This document shows positions 49,973 through 58,224 of a stretch of 64,000 bases of DNA, piece by piece; the stretch's first letter is position 1; every line of letters starts with the position of its first letter. The stretch lies in the NCBI GenBank assembly GCA_011773465.1, contig WVXO01000031.1, positions 123,392-187,391 on the forward strand, written 5' to 3'. Source of the DNA: Candidatus Aminicenantota bacterium (lineage in GTDB: Bacteria > Acidobacteriota > Aminicenantia > Aminicenantales > Aminicenantaceae). The notes under the pieces were generated by a model, which saw only the letters and a program-made list of their open reading frames with translations, made no database searches and was not told the DNA's origin. The translations under genes were made by a program, and so were the position numbers.

Positions 49973-50638
49973 TCAGGGATTCTGCTTATAGACTTTTAGC
50001 TTTTGGGCGGGACTGTGCAGGAAGTTCAGGCTACCTTCATCATCCGTTTCCATTTCCATCGTCATCCCGCTTATCTCAAGTATCATCGTGCACGGGGACT
50101 CCTCATCAAGTTCAAGGGAAAAGGGAACTTCGAACAGAGGAATGATATAGGCAGAAAGCTCAACAGGCTCTAAAAGGTGGCATCGGAATTTCTTGGCTAT
50201 AACCATATAACAAGAGAAAACAGGGTTCGGCAAAAGAAAAGCATCCCTCTTTATTTTAACTATGCTCTTCTGCTCCTGTCCAGAGACATGAATAGTATTC
50301 TCAACTTGACCATCCACAATTAAACTCGAAATCTCTTGGGCTATCCCACCAACAGAAAATTTAAAATTGAATTGACGGGGAATGAAACTTTTATCCAGAC
50401 GAAGGATCAGGCTATGGATTTCCATGTCAACCGGTTTTGCCATTCGGCCTTTTACCGAAAGAATATAACCCATCTCATCGGAAACCCAAGTGTATTCCTC
50501 GTAGCCCACCCTCTCGTCTTGAAAATATATAGAAAGAATCCCACTTTCAACTTCCTCTTCATATTGCGCTGCAAAGACATAGAAAAAAAGCAACAATAAA
50601 AATATAAAGATGGATATAACCAGTATTTTCTTAAGCAT
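49973..50638 (-). CDS. Exported/membrane-anchored protein of unknown function
   Basis: 221-aa ORF with N-terminal signal anchor; no family recognised with certainty. Confidence 0.6.
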   Translation of the reverse strand: MLKKILVISIFIFLLLLFFYVFAAQYEEEVESGILSIYFQDERVGYEEYTWVSDEMGYILSVKGRMAKPVDMEIHSLILRLDKSFIPRQFNFKFSVGGIAQEISSLIVDGQVENTIHVSGQEQKSIVKIKRDAFLLPNPVFSCYMVIAKKFRCHLLEPVELSAYIIPLFEVPFSLELDEESPCTMILEISGMTMEMETDDEGSLNFLHSPAQKLKVYKQNP

Positions 50639-50661
50639 TTTATATGTTTATTCTATGCCGC

Positions 50662-50976
50662 TTATTCAACGATAACGGCTGTACCATAAGCTAAGATTTC
50701 AGAGGCACTCTGCATGATCATCGAAGTTGTGAAACGAACATTTATAATAGCATTGGCTCCTAGTTCTTCAGCTTCTTCAATCATGCGATCAATGGCCTGT
50801 TCCCGGGATTCTGCCATCATTTTTGTGTAATCCTTTATTTCTCCTCCTACAATATTCCTTAGAAAAGCTATAATGTCTCGCCCGAGGTGACGGGCACGAA
50901 TAGTATTTCCTCGAACGAGACCCATGGTTTCTTTAACTGTTTTGCCTGGGACACAATCAGTTGTTACTATAATCAT
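50662..50976 (-). CDS. YbjQ/UPF0145 family protein
   Basis: GLVRGNTIRARHLGRDIIAFLRNIVGGEIKDYTKMMAESREQAIDRMIEEAEELGANAIINVRFTTS. Confidence 0.92.
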   Translation of the reverse strand: MIIVTTDCVPGKTVKETMGLVRGNTIRARHLGRDIIAFLRNIVGGEIKDYTKMMAESREQAIDRMIEEAEELGANAIINVRFTTSMIMQSASEILAYGTAVIVE

Positions 50977-51419
50977 TTTTCAACCTCCTTATATCTCTCC
51001 CGCTTGCGCACAAAGAACTGTTCCCTTATCAAGGAAGCCAATAGAACAACGATTCCTCCCAAAAAAATCAGAATCCCGGCTTTCAGAAGAAAAGGAGTAG
51101 AGGGGTCTTGGATGATACCCTCTACCATTTTATAGCCTCCAAAGAAAAGCATAATCATAGCACCAATGGAGAGTAAAATCCAGCCGATTCTCCGCTCCAA
51201 GCGATTATACACTGAAGCCCAATAGAGCCTCCATACATCCTTCGGGGGTTTTTTTAGCTCCATTTTACTCATCACCTCCTCAAATTTTCCCATTTCTTCA
51301 AATTCTTTTCTGCATTGCGGACACTCCTCTAAATGCTTTTCTACTATCTTCCTCTGCCTTTCATCCAGCTCTTTATCGTAATAGGAAGAAATGAGTTCTT
51401 TTATTTTTTTATGGTCCAT
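50973..51419 (-). CDS. Anti-sigma factor, zf-HC2-like, two TM segments
   Basis: VEKHLEECPQCRKEFEEM plus TM segments; directly downstream of ECF sigma. Confidence 0.82.
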   Translation of the reverse strand: MDHKKIKELISSYYDKELDERQRKIVEKHLEECPQCRKEFEEMGKFEEVMSKMELKKPPKDVWRLYWASVYNRLERRIGWILLSIGAMIMLFFGGYKMVEGIIQDPSTPFLLKAGILIFLGGIVVLLASLIREQFFVRKRERYKEVEK

Positions 51420-51440
51420 AAAAATCTCCCTCTCACACCT

Positions 51441-52040
51441 CTATTCAAAGCCCAGATATTTCCCGATAATCTTTTTTAACCTTTTTTTAGAATAGTACAA
51501 AGAAGACATCACAGTGCCTACAGGCTTCTCTGTCATCTCTGCAATCTCGTCGTAAGACAACTGCTGAAAATAACGCAGGATAACGACCTCTCTTTGCTCA
51601 AACGGAAGTCTTTCAATTCCTCTCCAAAGAACTTCCTTCATCTCTCTGTCTTCTCTTTTTTCATCAAGAACTTGGATTCCGTCAAGAGGAATCTCTTTAA
51701 CTCGGCTCCTTCGCCTGAGATGATCGAGACAAAGGTTTTTCATTAGCTTGTAAAACCATGGAAAAAAAGGCTTTTGGATGCTAAAATTTCTTATTTTACG
51801 GAAAGCTTTTATAAAAGACTCTTGGGAAATATCCAAAGCATCCTGGTGATTGTGGACATAGCTCAGGGCGATGTAATAAGCCTTCTTCATGTAACGACTA
51901 ACAATCTGCTGGTATGCTTCTTTGCTCCCCTTTTTGACTAATTCAATCAGCTCTCTTTCAGACAGGTCCCTATCTTTTCTCATCAAAAGCCCAACCCTGC
52001 AGATAACAAGTTTCCTGTGGAGCACTCTCTCCTCTGGCAT
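51441..52040 (-). CDS. ECF RNA polymerase sigma factor
   Basis: Region 2 (DALDISQESFIKAFRKIRNF) and region 4 (LPFEQREVVILRYFQQLSYDEIAEMTEKPVGTVMSSLYYSKKRLKK). Confidence 0.94.
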   Translation of the reverse strand: MPEERVLHRKLVICRVGLLMRKDRDLSERELIELVKKGSKEAYQQIVSRYMKKAYYIALSYVHNHQDALDISQESFIKAFRKIRNFSIQKPFFPWFYKLMKNLCLDHLRRRSRVKEIPLDGIQVLDEKREDREMKEVLWRGIERLPFEQREVVILRYFQQLSYDEIAEMTEKPVGTVMSSLYYSKKRLKKIIGKYLGFE

Positions 52041-52082
52041 CTTTTTTCCTCTCTTTTAATAACTACTCTTTTTGTTTTGAAT

Positions 52083-52811
52083 TTATTCATTCTCTCGGTT
52101 CTTCCTCTGTCTGACAACTTCATAAAGAAAAATCGAGGCAGCGGCTGAAACGTTAAGAGAGGTTATATTGCCCAAGAGAGGTAAGGAAAGAATCTTATCA
52201 CATTTCTTCCTGGTGAGAGGCCGTAATCCCTTCCCTTCAGAACCCAGGACGAGGCCCACAGGCAGTTTATAATCAAACTCGTACCAATATTCTTTACCCG
52301 CGGCTTCTGCTCCTACAAGCCAAACTCCCCAGTTTCTCAAATCATCCATGGTTCTGGCCAAGTTTTTTACTCTGGCCACTTTCAGATATTCTAGCGCTCC
52401 GGCCGATACCAAGGAAACCGCCTCTGATAAACCAACAGATCTCCTTTCAGGCAGGATAATTCCATCCGCCCCAGCTCCTTCAGCGGTGCGGATAATAGCT
52501 CCTAAGTTCTGGGGGTCTTCTATACCATCCAGCAAAACAAGAAAGGGGACATTTGCTGAAGACAATATAGAATCAAGAGAAGAAAACTCTTTCGGAGTCA
52601 GCAAAGCCACGACGCCCTGATGGTTCCGGTCCAGACTGTCAAGTTTTTGTTTGGGGACTAAAATCAGAGGGATGTGCTTGGCTTTAGCCAGTTGTATGAT
52701 TTCACTTATTTTCTTCTGTCTTTTTTCCTTTTGGATCAATAATTTATTGACTCGATTGGGACAAGATTTAACGATTTCTAAGATGGGATTAAGGCGGCTT
52801 ATTTTTTCCAT
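52083..52811 (-). CDS. rlmB: TrmH/RlmB family 23S rRNA/tRNA 2'-O-methyltransferase
   Basis: LLDGIEDPQNLGAIIRTAEGAGADGIILPERRSVGL; LVLGSEGKGLRPLTRKKCD; NVSAAASIFLYEVVRQR. Confidence 0.92.
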   Translation of the reverse strand: MEKISRLNPILEIVKSCPNRVNKLLIQKEKRQKKISEIIQLAKAKHIPLILVPKQKLDSLDRNHQGVVALLTPKEFSSLDSILSSANVPFLVLLDGIEDPQNLGAIIRTAEGAGADGIILPERRSVGLSEAVSLVSAGALEYLKVARVKNLARTMDDLRNWGVWLVGAEAAGKEYWYEFDYKLPVGLVLGSEGKGLRPLTRKKCDKILSLPLLGNITSLNVSAAASIFLYEVVRQRKNRENE

Positions 52812-52877
52812 CGAAAATCATATTAATATCCCTGATGACGTGAGTCAAGAAGACTCCATCTTTTAGAAAAAAGTAAT

Positions 52878-52900
52878 AAAATGGGGACAGGCCCCATTTT
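52878..52900. repeat. Short palindrome of the GGGGACAGG/GGCCCC family
   Basis: AAAATGGGG-ACAGG-CCCCATTTT in the divergent rlmB / small-ORF intergenic region. Confidence 0.7.
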
Positions 52901-52973
52901 ACGATGCAACTTTTCTTTTTTTTTTAACGTATATATAAGTGAAGTTGAAAAAAAAATGATAAAGGAGACATAG

Positions 52974-53159
52974 ATGAAATTCAGAACAAAATTTGCGATT
53001 TTTTTAGCGGCTGTTGTTCTCACTTTTGTCGGATTTAACCTCATTGCTTTTTCCCCAGCAGTAGATTTATTAAAGCTTGGAAAAAAAGCTGGCAATGAAA
53101 TCATAGCCAATGTTCTGGCCAAGGAAGAAGTAATCACTAAACATTCCGGTAGTTCATAA
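52974..53159 (+). CDS. Small membrane/secreted protein, 61 aa
   Basis: Good SD (AAAGGAGACATAG ATG); N-terminal hydrophobic segment KFAIFLAAVVLTFVGFNLIAF. Confidence 0.5.
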   Translation: MKFRTKFAIFLAAVVLTFVGFNLIAFSPAVDLLKLGKKAGNEIIANVLAKEEVITKHSGSS

Positions 53160-53172
53160 AGATGAGGCTTTT

Positions 53173-53301
53173 ATGCTAAAAAGAGTGAGGAACGAAATCA
53201 TCAAAATCTGGGATTGGTTGGTAATTGACTTTGAGAAGTTGATGCTCTCCACTTCCAAAGACGGATTAAGCCTTCAGACTCAACCGATTCCCATCCTTTA
53301 A
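53173..53301 (+). CDS. Small ORF, 42 aa
   Basis: MLKRVRNEIIKIWDWLVIDFEKLMLSTSKDGLSLQTQPIPIL*; GAGG upstream; immediately followed by an intrinsic terminator. Confidence 0.35.
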   Translation: MLKRVRNEIIKIWDWLVIDFEKLMLSTSKDGLSLQTQPIPIL

Positions 53302-53347
53302 GAGGCTGCGGTTTCTCCCAGGCGAGTAAATTGCAGCCTCTTTTTTT
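53302..53347 (+). terminator. Rho-independent terminator
   Basis: GAGGCTGC (53302-53309) / GCAGCCTC (53333-53340) stem followed by TTTTTTT. Confidence 0.85.
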
Positions 53348-53459
53348 ATATCATCACTTTTTAGATATGAGATTGGACTAATAGAGGTTCAAAGATCCAA
53401 AGCCAAATTTCAAACGGATGCTGAATGACTGAATATCATCAAAAATTTTTGTAGAAAGC

Positions 53460-54248
53460 CTAAAAATTATCCAGAAATTTTTGCCGCAGTTCTTCAGCTT
53501 CTACAACTGAAAATCCATAAATAGATTGGAAATTTTGTTTGATAACTTCTTTGGAATCCATCCGACTGCCGGTGCGGAAAATGGACAACATCTTATCTAG
53601 GTCATAATTGTCTATCATAAATGCAACAAAGGAACCTGACTCTGGATAGGTTTTCCCACTGTCATAACTCCTGAAAGCGTCACTTTCCAGTATACTGTCT
53701 AGAACAATCAAAGTCCCTTCATCCTAGTATTTTTTTGCCCAATAATGAACTGATTCACTCCACCACTTAGCTTCATAATCACTATTATAAGGATCTGTCG
53801 AAAAAGCAACGGCTATTCCTTCATTGAAAAAATCAGAAGGCCTTCCGATTAGAAAAGTGTAGCAATGAACGCATTCATGATTGTCCCAAGGCCATATGGT
53901 ATGCACAGCAAAATTTTCAGGATCTGCCCAACCATTCGTTGCTTTGCCAGTTATTACTTTCATATGTCCTTTATCTTTATATTTAAAATAATCAATTTTT
54001 TTTGGAATTTTAACTCCTAACCGTCCAGTTGCCCATTCATGAAAGGCTTCCTGCCTTGATGTTTGAACCTAATTCCCTTTAGAAAAATGAAAGATGAAGT
54101 TTTGAGTTTCAAGGGACTCTGTTAATTCTGTATATTCCCAACCCGTGGGAGTGAAAGGTGTCCCCTTGCAGCTTTGAAGTACAATAAAGCTAAGAAAAAA
54201 AATTATAAGAATTCTTAGCAAAATGTTCCTTGTATCCACTATTTTCAT
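53460..54248 (-). pseudogene. Lipoprotein with HExxH metallopeptidase-like motif, interrupted by two in-frame TAG codons (54069-54071 and 53724-53726)
   Basis: One continuous frame from ATG at 54248: MKIVDTRNILLRILIIFFLSFIVLQSCKG...KGN*VQTSRQEAFHEW...WDNHECVHCYTF...WAKKY*DEGTLIVLDSILESDAF...FLDNF*. Confidence 0.8.
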
Positions 54249-54727
54249 TTAAAAACCTTTTCCCTATTTAAGATTTTCTCAAACTCTAAAGGTAAAAATT
54301 TTTAGGAAAAGAGGAAGAAATTGACCATACCTAATAAATCGAATAAAAAAGATTCGCCTCAAGATTATGCCTTTGCAATTAATGCAATTGTCATTACCCC
54401 TCTTACTCGAGGTAGAGCAAATAACCTACTAATCAGGATGATAGGTTTTAATTAAGATTAGCGGGCATTTTTTGTCCTTATTTAATTAAAGAAGTAAAAA
54501 TTTGGAGATATACTTGGATTTTTCAGGACACTCGTCAATTCGACAACTCAAACAAATCTTTAGAAAAAAATATATCCCTGCAAGAACTATAATCATTATT
54601 ATCTTAATTTATTCGGCATTGCTCTCCCAAGTCTTCGATTCAAATAAAAACAAGAAAGAAAAAATATAGTAATGCTAGATGCCATAGCTATTATTATTCA
54701 AGCTTTTTATGACTTCTTATTCAAATA

Positions 54728-55216
54728 TCAATTTGCCTTTTTCTCTCTCACAAGAACTTGAGCCCAGGAAGAAATAGCCGCCCCCTGGCCTTCTGCACCC
54801 AGCCCTTCATTCGTCTTAGCTTTTATTCCCAAATCATCCTTTCCAACTCCAAGGATTGGGCACAAGACTTCTTTCATCTGAGGAATATAAGGCGCTAACT
54901 TAGGCTTCTCAGCAATGATAATCGAATCGATACTTAGAATCTCCAAATCCTTCTCTTTAATCATACCGAGAACCTTCTTCAGTAACGCAGTACTTTGAAT
55001 ATCTTTATATCTTGGATCTTTATCTGGGAAGATCTGCCCGATATCTTTCTCTCCCGCAGCCCCCAGAAGGGCATCTATGAGGGCATGAATCAAACAATCT
55101 CCATCAGAATGACCCTTCAATCCCTTTGGGAAATCAATCTCCACTCCCCCTAAAAAGAGTTTTCTCCCTTCCTCTAACCTGTGGATATCATAACCAAGAC
55201 CTGTTTTAATTCTCAA
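54728..55216 (-). CDS. ispF: 2-C-methyl-D-erythritol 2,4-cyclodiphosphate synthase
   Basis: GLGYDIHRLEEGRKLFLGGVEI; GHSDGDCLIHALIDALLGAAGEKDIGQIFPD. Confidence 0.96.
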   Translation of the reverse strand: MRIKTGLGYDIHRLEEGRKLFLGGVEIDFPKGLKGHSDGDCLIHALIDALLGAAGEKDIGQIFPDKDPRYKDIQSTALLKKVLGMIKEKDLEILSIDSIIIAEKPKLAPYIPQMKEVLCPILGVGKDDLGIKAKTNEGLGAEGQGAAISSWAQVLVREKKAN

Positions 55217-55871
55217 GAAAGGCCTCCGCTATTTTCAGATCTTCAGGAGTAGTGATTTTAATATTTTTATGATCTCCCTGAACGACGACAACCTTCTTCC
55301 CTATTCTTTCCGCCAGGGATGCCTCATCTGTGCCATAAAAATTCTCTTCCTTTGCCTTATCGAGAGCTGCTTTAAGTACGCGGTAGGAAAATCCTTGAGG
55401 AGTTTGAACTCTGAAAAGTTGCTCTCTATCTAACGTCCGACTCACCTCATCTCCCTCTACAAGTTTAATCGTGTCCTCTACTGGAATGACTGGAACTGCA
55501 GCCCCAGCTTGCCGAGCCGCCTCGATGACCCGATCAATCAAATCTTCACTTACCAAAGATCTAACTCCATCATGGACAAGTACAATTTCCGCCTTCTCCG
55601 GATCAACCTGACAAAATCCCGAAAGAACAGAATCCTGTCTCCTTTTTCCCCCCTTGGCAACCGCATCAATTTTTCTGTATCGTTCTAGATACTCTTTTTT
55701 AAGGCTTAAATCCTTTAGGACCAACACGATTGCTGTAACCTTCTTATGTGCTTCAAACATTTCCAAACACCGATCTAAGACCGATTTTCCCCCTAAAAGA
55801 GCAAATTGTTTGGAAAAACCAAAGCGCCTTCCTTCTCCAGCAGCAACAATAATGGCCGTAACTTCGCTCAT
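55206..55871 (-). CDS. ispD: 2-C-methyl-D-erythritol 4-phosphate cytidylyltransferase
   Basis: AIIVAAGEGRRFGFSKQFALLGGKSVL; VLVHDGVRSLVS; RVQTPQGF. Confidence 0.95.
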   Translation of the reverse strand: MSEVTAIIVAAGEGRRFGFSKQFALLGGKSVLDRCLEMFEAHKKVTAIVLVLKDLSLKKEYLERYRKIDAVAKGGKRRQDSVLSGFCQVDPEKAEIVLVHDGVRSLVSEDLIDRVIEAARQAGAAVPVIPVEDTIKLVEGDEVSRTLDREQLFRVQTPQGFSYRVLKAALDKAKEENFYGTDEASLAERIGKKVVVVQGDHKNIKITTPEDLKIAEAFLEN

Positions 55872-56857
55872 CGAGAGACTTCGTTATACCGTCCGAATAT
55901 CATCTTGCCAACCGTTGTCTGAAGAACAGATGTAACGGTTACGTCAATGTTCTGTCCGATCATCTTGCGCGAGTTATCGACCACAACCATAGTTCCATCA
56001 TCCAGATAAGCCACCCCCTGGTCTTTTTCCTTTCCCTCCTTAAGAATAAAAACTTTTATTGTCTCTCCTGGTAAAACCACTGGTTTTAAAGCATTTGCGA
56101 GTTCATTAATGTTAAGAACATGGAGCCCCTGGAGCTGGGCAACTTTGTTGAGGTTAAAGTCGTTAGTGATGATTTTAGCATCCAGCTGCTTGGCTAGTTC
56201 AATGAGCTTGGAGTCCACATCTTTGATCTCAGGGTAATCCATCTCAGAAATTATGGTTGAAATTTGAGATGACTTTTGGAGGTGATCCAGAACTTCCAGC
56301 CCTCTCCTTCCCCTCTGCCTTTTTATTCCATCTGGAGAATCAGCCACCAGTTGAAGCTCCTTAAGGATAAACTGGGGGATGACAAGAGTCCCCCCGATAA
56401 ATGCGGTGTCACAAATGTCTGCAATCCGTCCGTCGATAATAACGCTCGTATCGAGAATTTTATAACCGTGCCCTACATTCTTTTCTTTGAAAAAGCGGAA
56501 AAGAAAGGGGGGATCAAGCCATTCAAACTTCCGAGAGCCGACTAAGAAACCAATGTAGGGCATGATGAGGAGAAAAAATATCCTGATAAAAGTTGTGGTG
56601 GAATTATCGCTTGAAATCGTCTGATAAATAGACCCTAAAGCCCATCCTAAAATAACACCGGCAAAAGTTCCTATTGTCGAACTCCAGATAATCTTAAACT
56701 GACTTTTTCGAATCTTGGTCTCCAGGTAGACAATGACGATGCTCAATATAAAACCAACAATCGCCCCATACTGAGGAGCTAAATTAAAAGGAGGGAAAAA
56801 ATACCCTGCCAGTGTTATGAAGACAATAATGAAAAAACGAAAAATAAGAATGCCCAT
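55868..56857 (-). CDS. PIN/TRAM domain membrane protein (YacL-like)
   Basis: N-terminal TM helices; KILDTSVIIDGRIADICDTAFIGGTLVIPQFILKELQ; C-terminal TRAM-like domain. Confidence 0.92.
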   Translation of the reverse strand: MGILIFRFFIIVFITLAGYFFPPFNLAPQYGAIVGFILSIVIVYLETKIRKSQFKIIWSSTIGTFAGVILGWALGSIYQTISSDNSTTTFIRIFFLLIMPYIGFLVGSRKFEWLDPPFLFRFFKEKNVGHGYKILDTSVIIDGRIADICDTAFIGGTLVIPQFILKELQLVADSPDGIKRQRGRRGLEVLDHLQKSSQISTIISEMDYPEIKDVDSKLIELAKQLDAKIITNDFNLNKVAQLQGLHVLNINELANALKPVVLPGETIKVFILKEGKEKDQGVAYLDDGTMVVVDNSRKMIGQNIDVTVTSVLQTTVGKMIFGRYNEVSR

Positions 56858-56868
56858 TTAATTATTCC

Positions 56869-58224
56869 TCAAAATATAATGCCTAACGCTTGTTTGATAT
56901 TTTGGACGCCCCTAAGGTTCATATCCGGTATATCTTTTTTATTTATGCGAGAAAGGTTGCCCTGGGGCATAATGACAGTTTGAAAACCGAGAGAGTGAGC
57001 TTCTTTCAGCCTGGCCAGAGGTTGACCTACAGAGCGGATTTCTCCGCTCAGGCCAGCTTCTCCAAAAACAGTGACATCTGCAGGGATTGCTTTGTTCTTC
57101 AGGCAGGAGACGACTGCCATAATCACTCCTAAATCTGTAGCAGGTTCGTCGATGGCAAGGCCGCCAGCGACGTTGATATAAATATCTTCTCCGGCAAAGC
57201 TAAAGCCAAGCTTTCTTTCGACGATAGCCAAAAGCATGGCAACTCGAAAATGATCGAGGCCGATTGTCATCCTTCTCGGATTCCCAGTGAATAAGGTCGA
57301 AGAAACCAGAGCCTGAATCTCCGCCAATAAAGGACGGGAGCCCTTGATGGTACAGATAACCACACTGCCTGCCTCTTTTGTTGGTCTCTCCTTCAAGAAA
57401 AAAGCAGAAGGATTTGGAATAGCCTGAAGCCCTCTTGCTCCCATCTCAAATATGGCAAGCTCGGAAACAGGCCCAAACCTATTTTTCAGCGCGCGAAGGA
57501 CCCGATGACTGTGATCCCTTTCACCCTCAAAATAGAGGACCACATCCACCATGTGCTCCAGAGCCTTGGGCCCAGCTAAGGAGCCTTGTTTGGTGATATG
57601 GCCAATAAGAAACGAGGAAACCTGGTTTTTCTTAGCGTGCCGAAAAACCTGATTGGCTACTTCTCGAACTTGACTGATCGTACCCGGGCCAGAGGATAAC
57701 TTCGAAGAAAAAATAGTCTGGACAGAGTCTAAAACAAAAATTTTAGGATTCAGTTTTTCAGCATGGGCTATAATTCGTTCAAGATTGGTTTCTGCCAATA
57801 AATACAACTTTCCGTTATGAAGGCCGAGCCTTTCGCCTCGAATCTTGATCTGCTCCAATGATTCTTCCCCTGATACATATAACACGCTTTCGCCCTGGGC
57901 AGCAAAATCTCGGCTCACTTGAAGAAGAAGAGTAGACTTGCCTACTCCCGGCTCACCCCCGATCAATACCAGAGATCCGGGGACAACTCCACCTCCAAGA
58001 ACGGGATTTAACTCTTCAATTCCTGTCTTTATTCTTTCTCTTTTTGCTTCCTTTATTTTTTCGTAGAGGATAGGTTCGGAGGGCGGAAAAGAATATTCAG
58101 CCGTAACTTCCTCTTCCACTTCTTCAATCAAGGTATTCCACTCTCCGCAACTGGGACACCTGCCCAACCACTTAGGAGAGTTGAAGCCACAATTTTGACA
58201 TATGAAAGCTGTTTTTTGCTTCAT
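56869..58224 (-). CDS. radA: DNA repair protein RadA
   Basis: CQNCGFNSPKWLGRCPSCGEWNT zinc motif; GGEPGVGKSTLLLQ; KNRFG motif. Confidence 0.96.
   Translation of the reverse strand: MKQKTAFICQNCGFNSPKWLGRCPSCGEWNTLIEEVEEEVTAEYSFPPSEPILYEKIKEAKRERIKTGIEELNPVLGGGVVPGSLVLIGGEPGVGKSTLLLQVSRDFAAQGESVLYVSGEESLEQIKIRGERLGLHNGKLYLLAETNLERIIAHAEKLNPKIFVLDSVQTIFSSKLSSGPGTISQVREVANQVFRHAKKNQVSSFLIGHITKQGSLAGPKALEHMVDVVLYFEGERDHSHRVLRALKNRFGPVSELAIFEMGARGLQAIPNPSAFFLKERPTKEAGSVVICTIKGSRPLLAEIQALVSSTLFTGNPRRMTIGLDHFRVAMLLAIVERKLGFSFAGEDIYINVAGGLAIDEPATDLGVIMAVVSCLKNKAIPADVTVFGEAGLSGEIRSVGQPLARLKEAHSLGFQTVIMPQGNLSRINKKDIPDMNLRGVQNIKQALGIIF

Noticed and set aside
53724-54071. Amber codons as pyrrolysine or genome-wide TAG recoding
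   Set aside because: TAG serves as the ordinary stop of several intact genes here (e.g. mnmG, pdxA, and the end of this same frame); no pyl genes seen in the window. Kept only as a local readthrough/pseudogene question.
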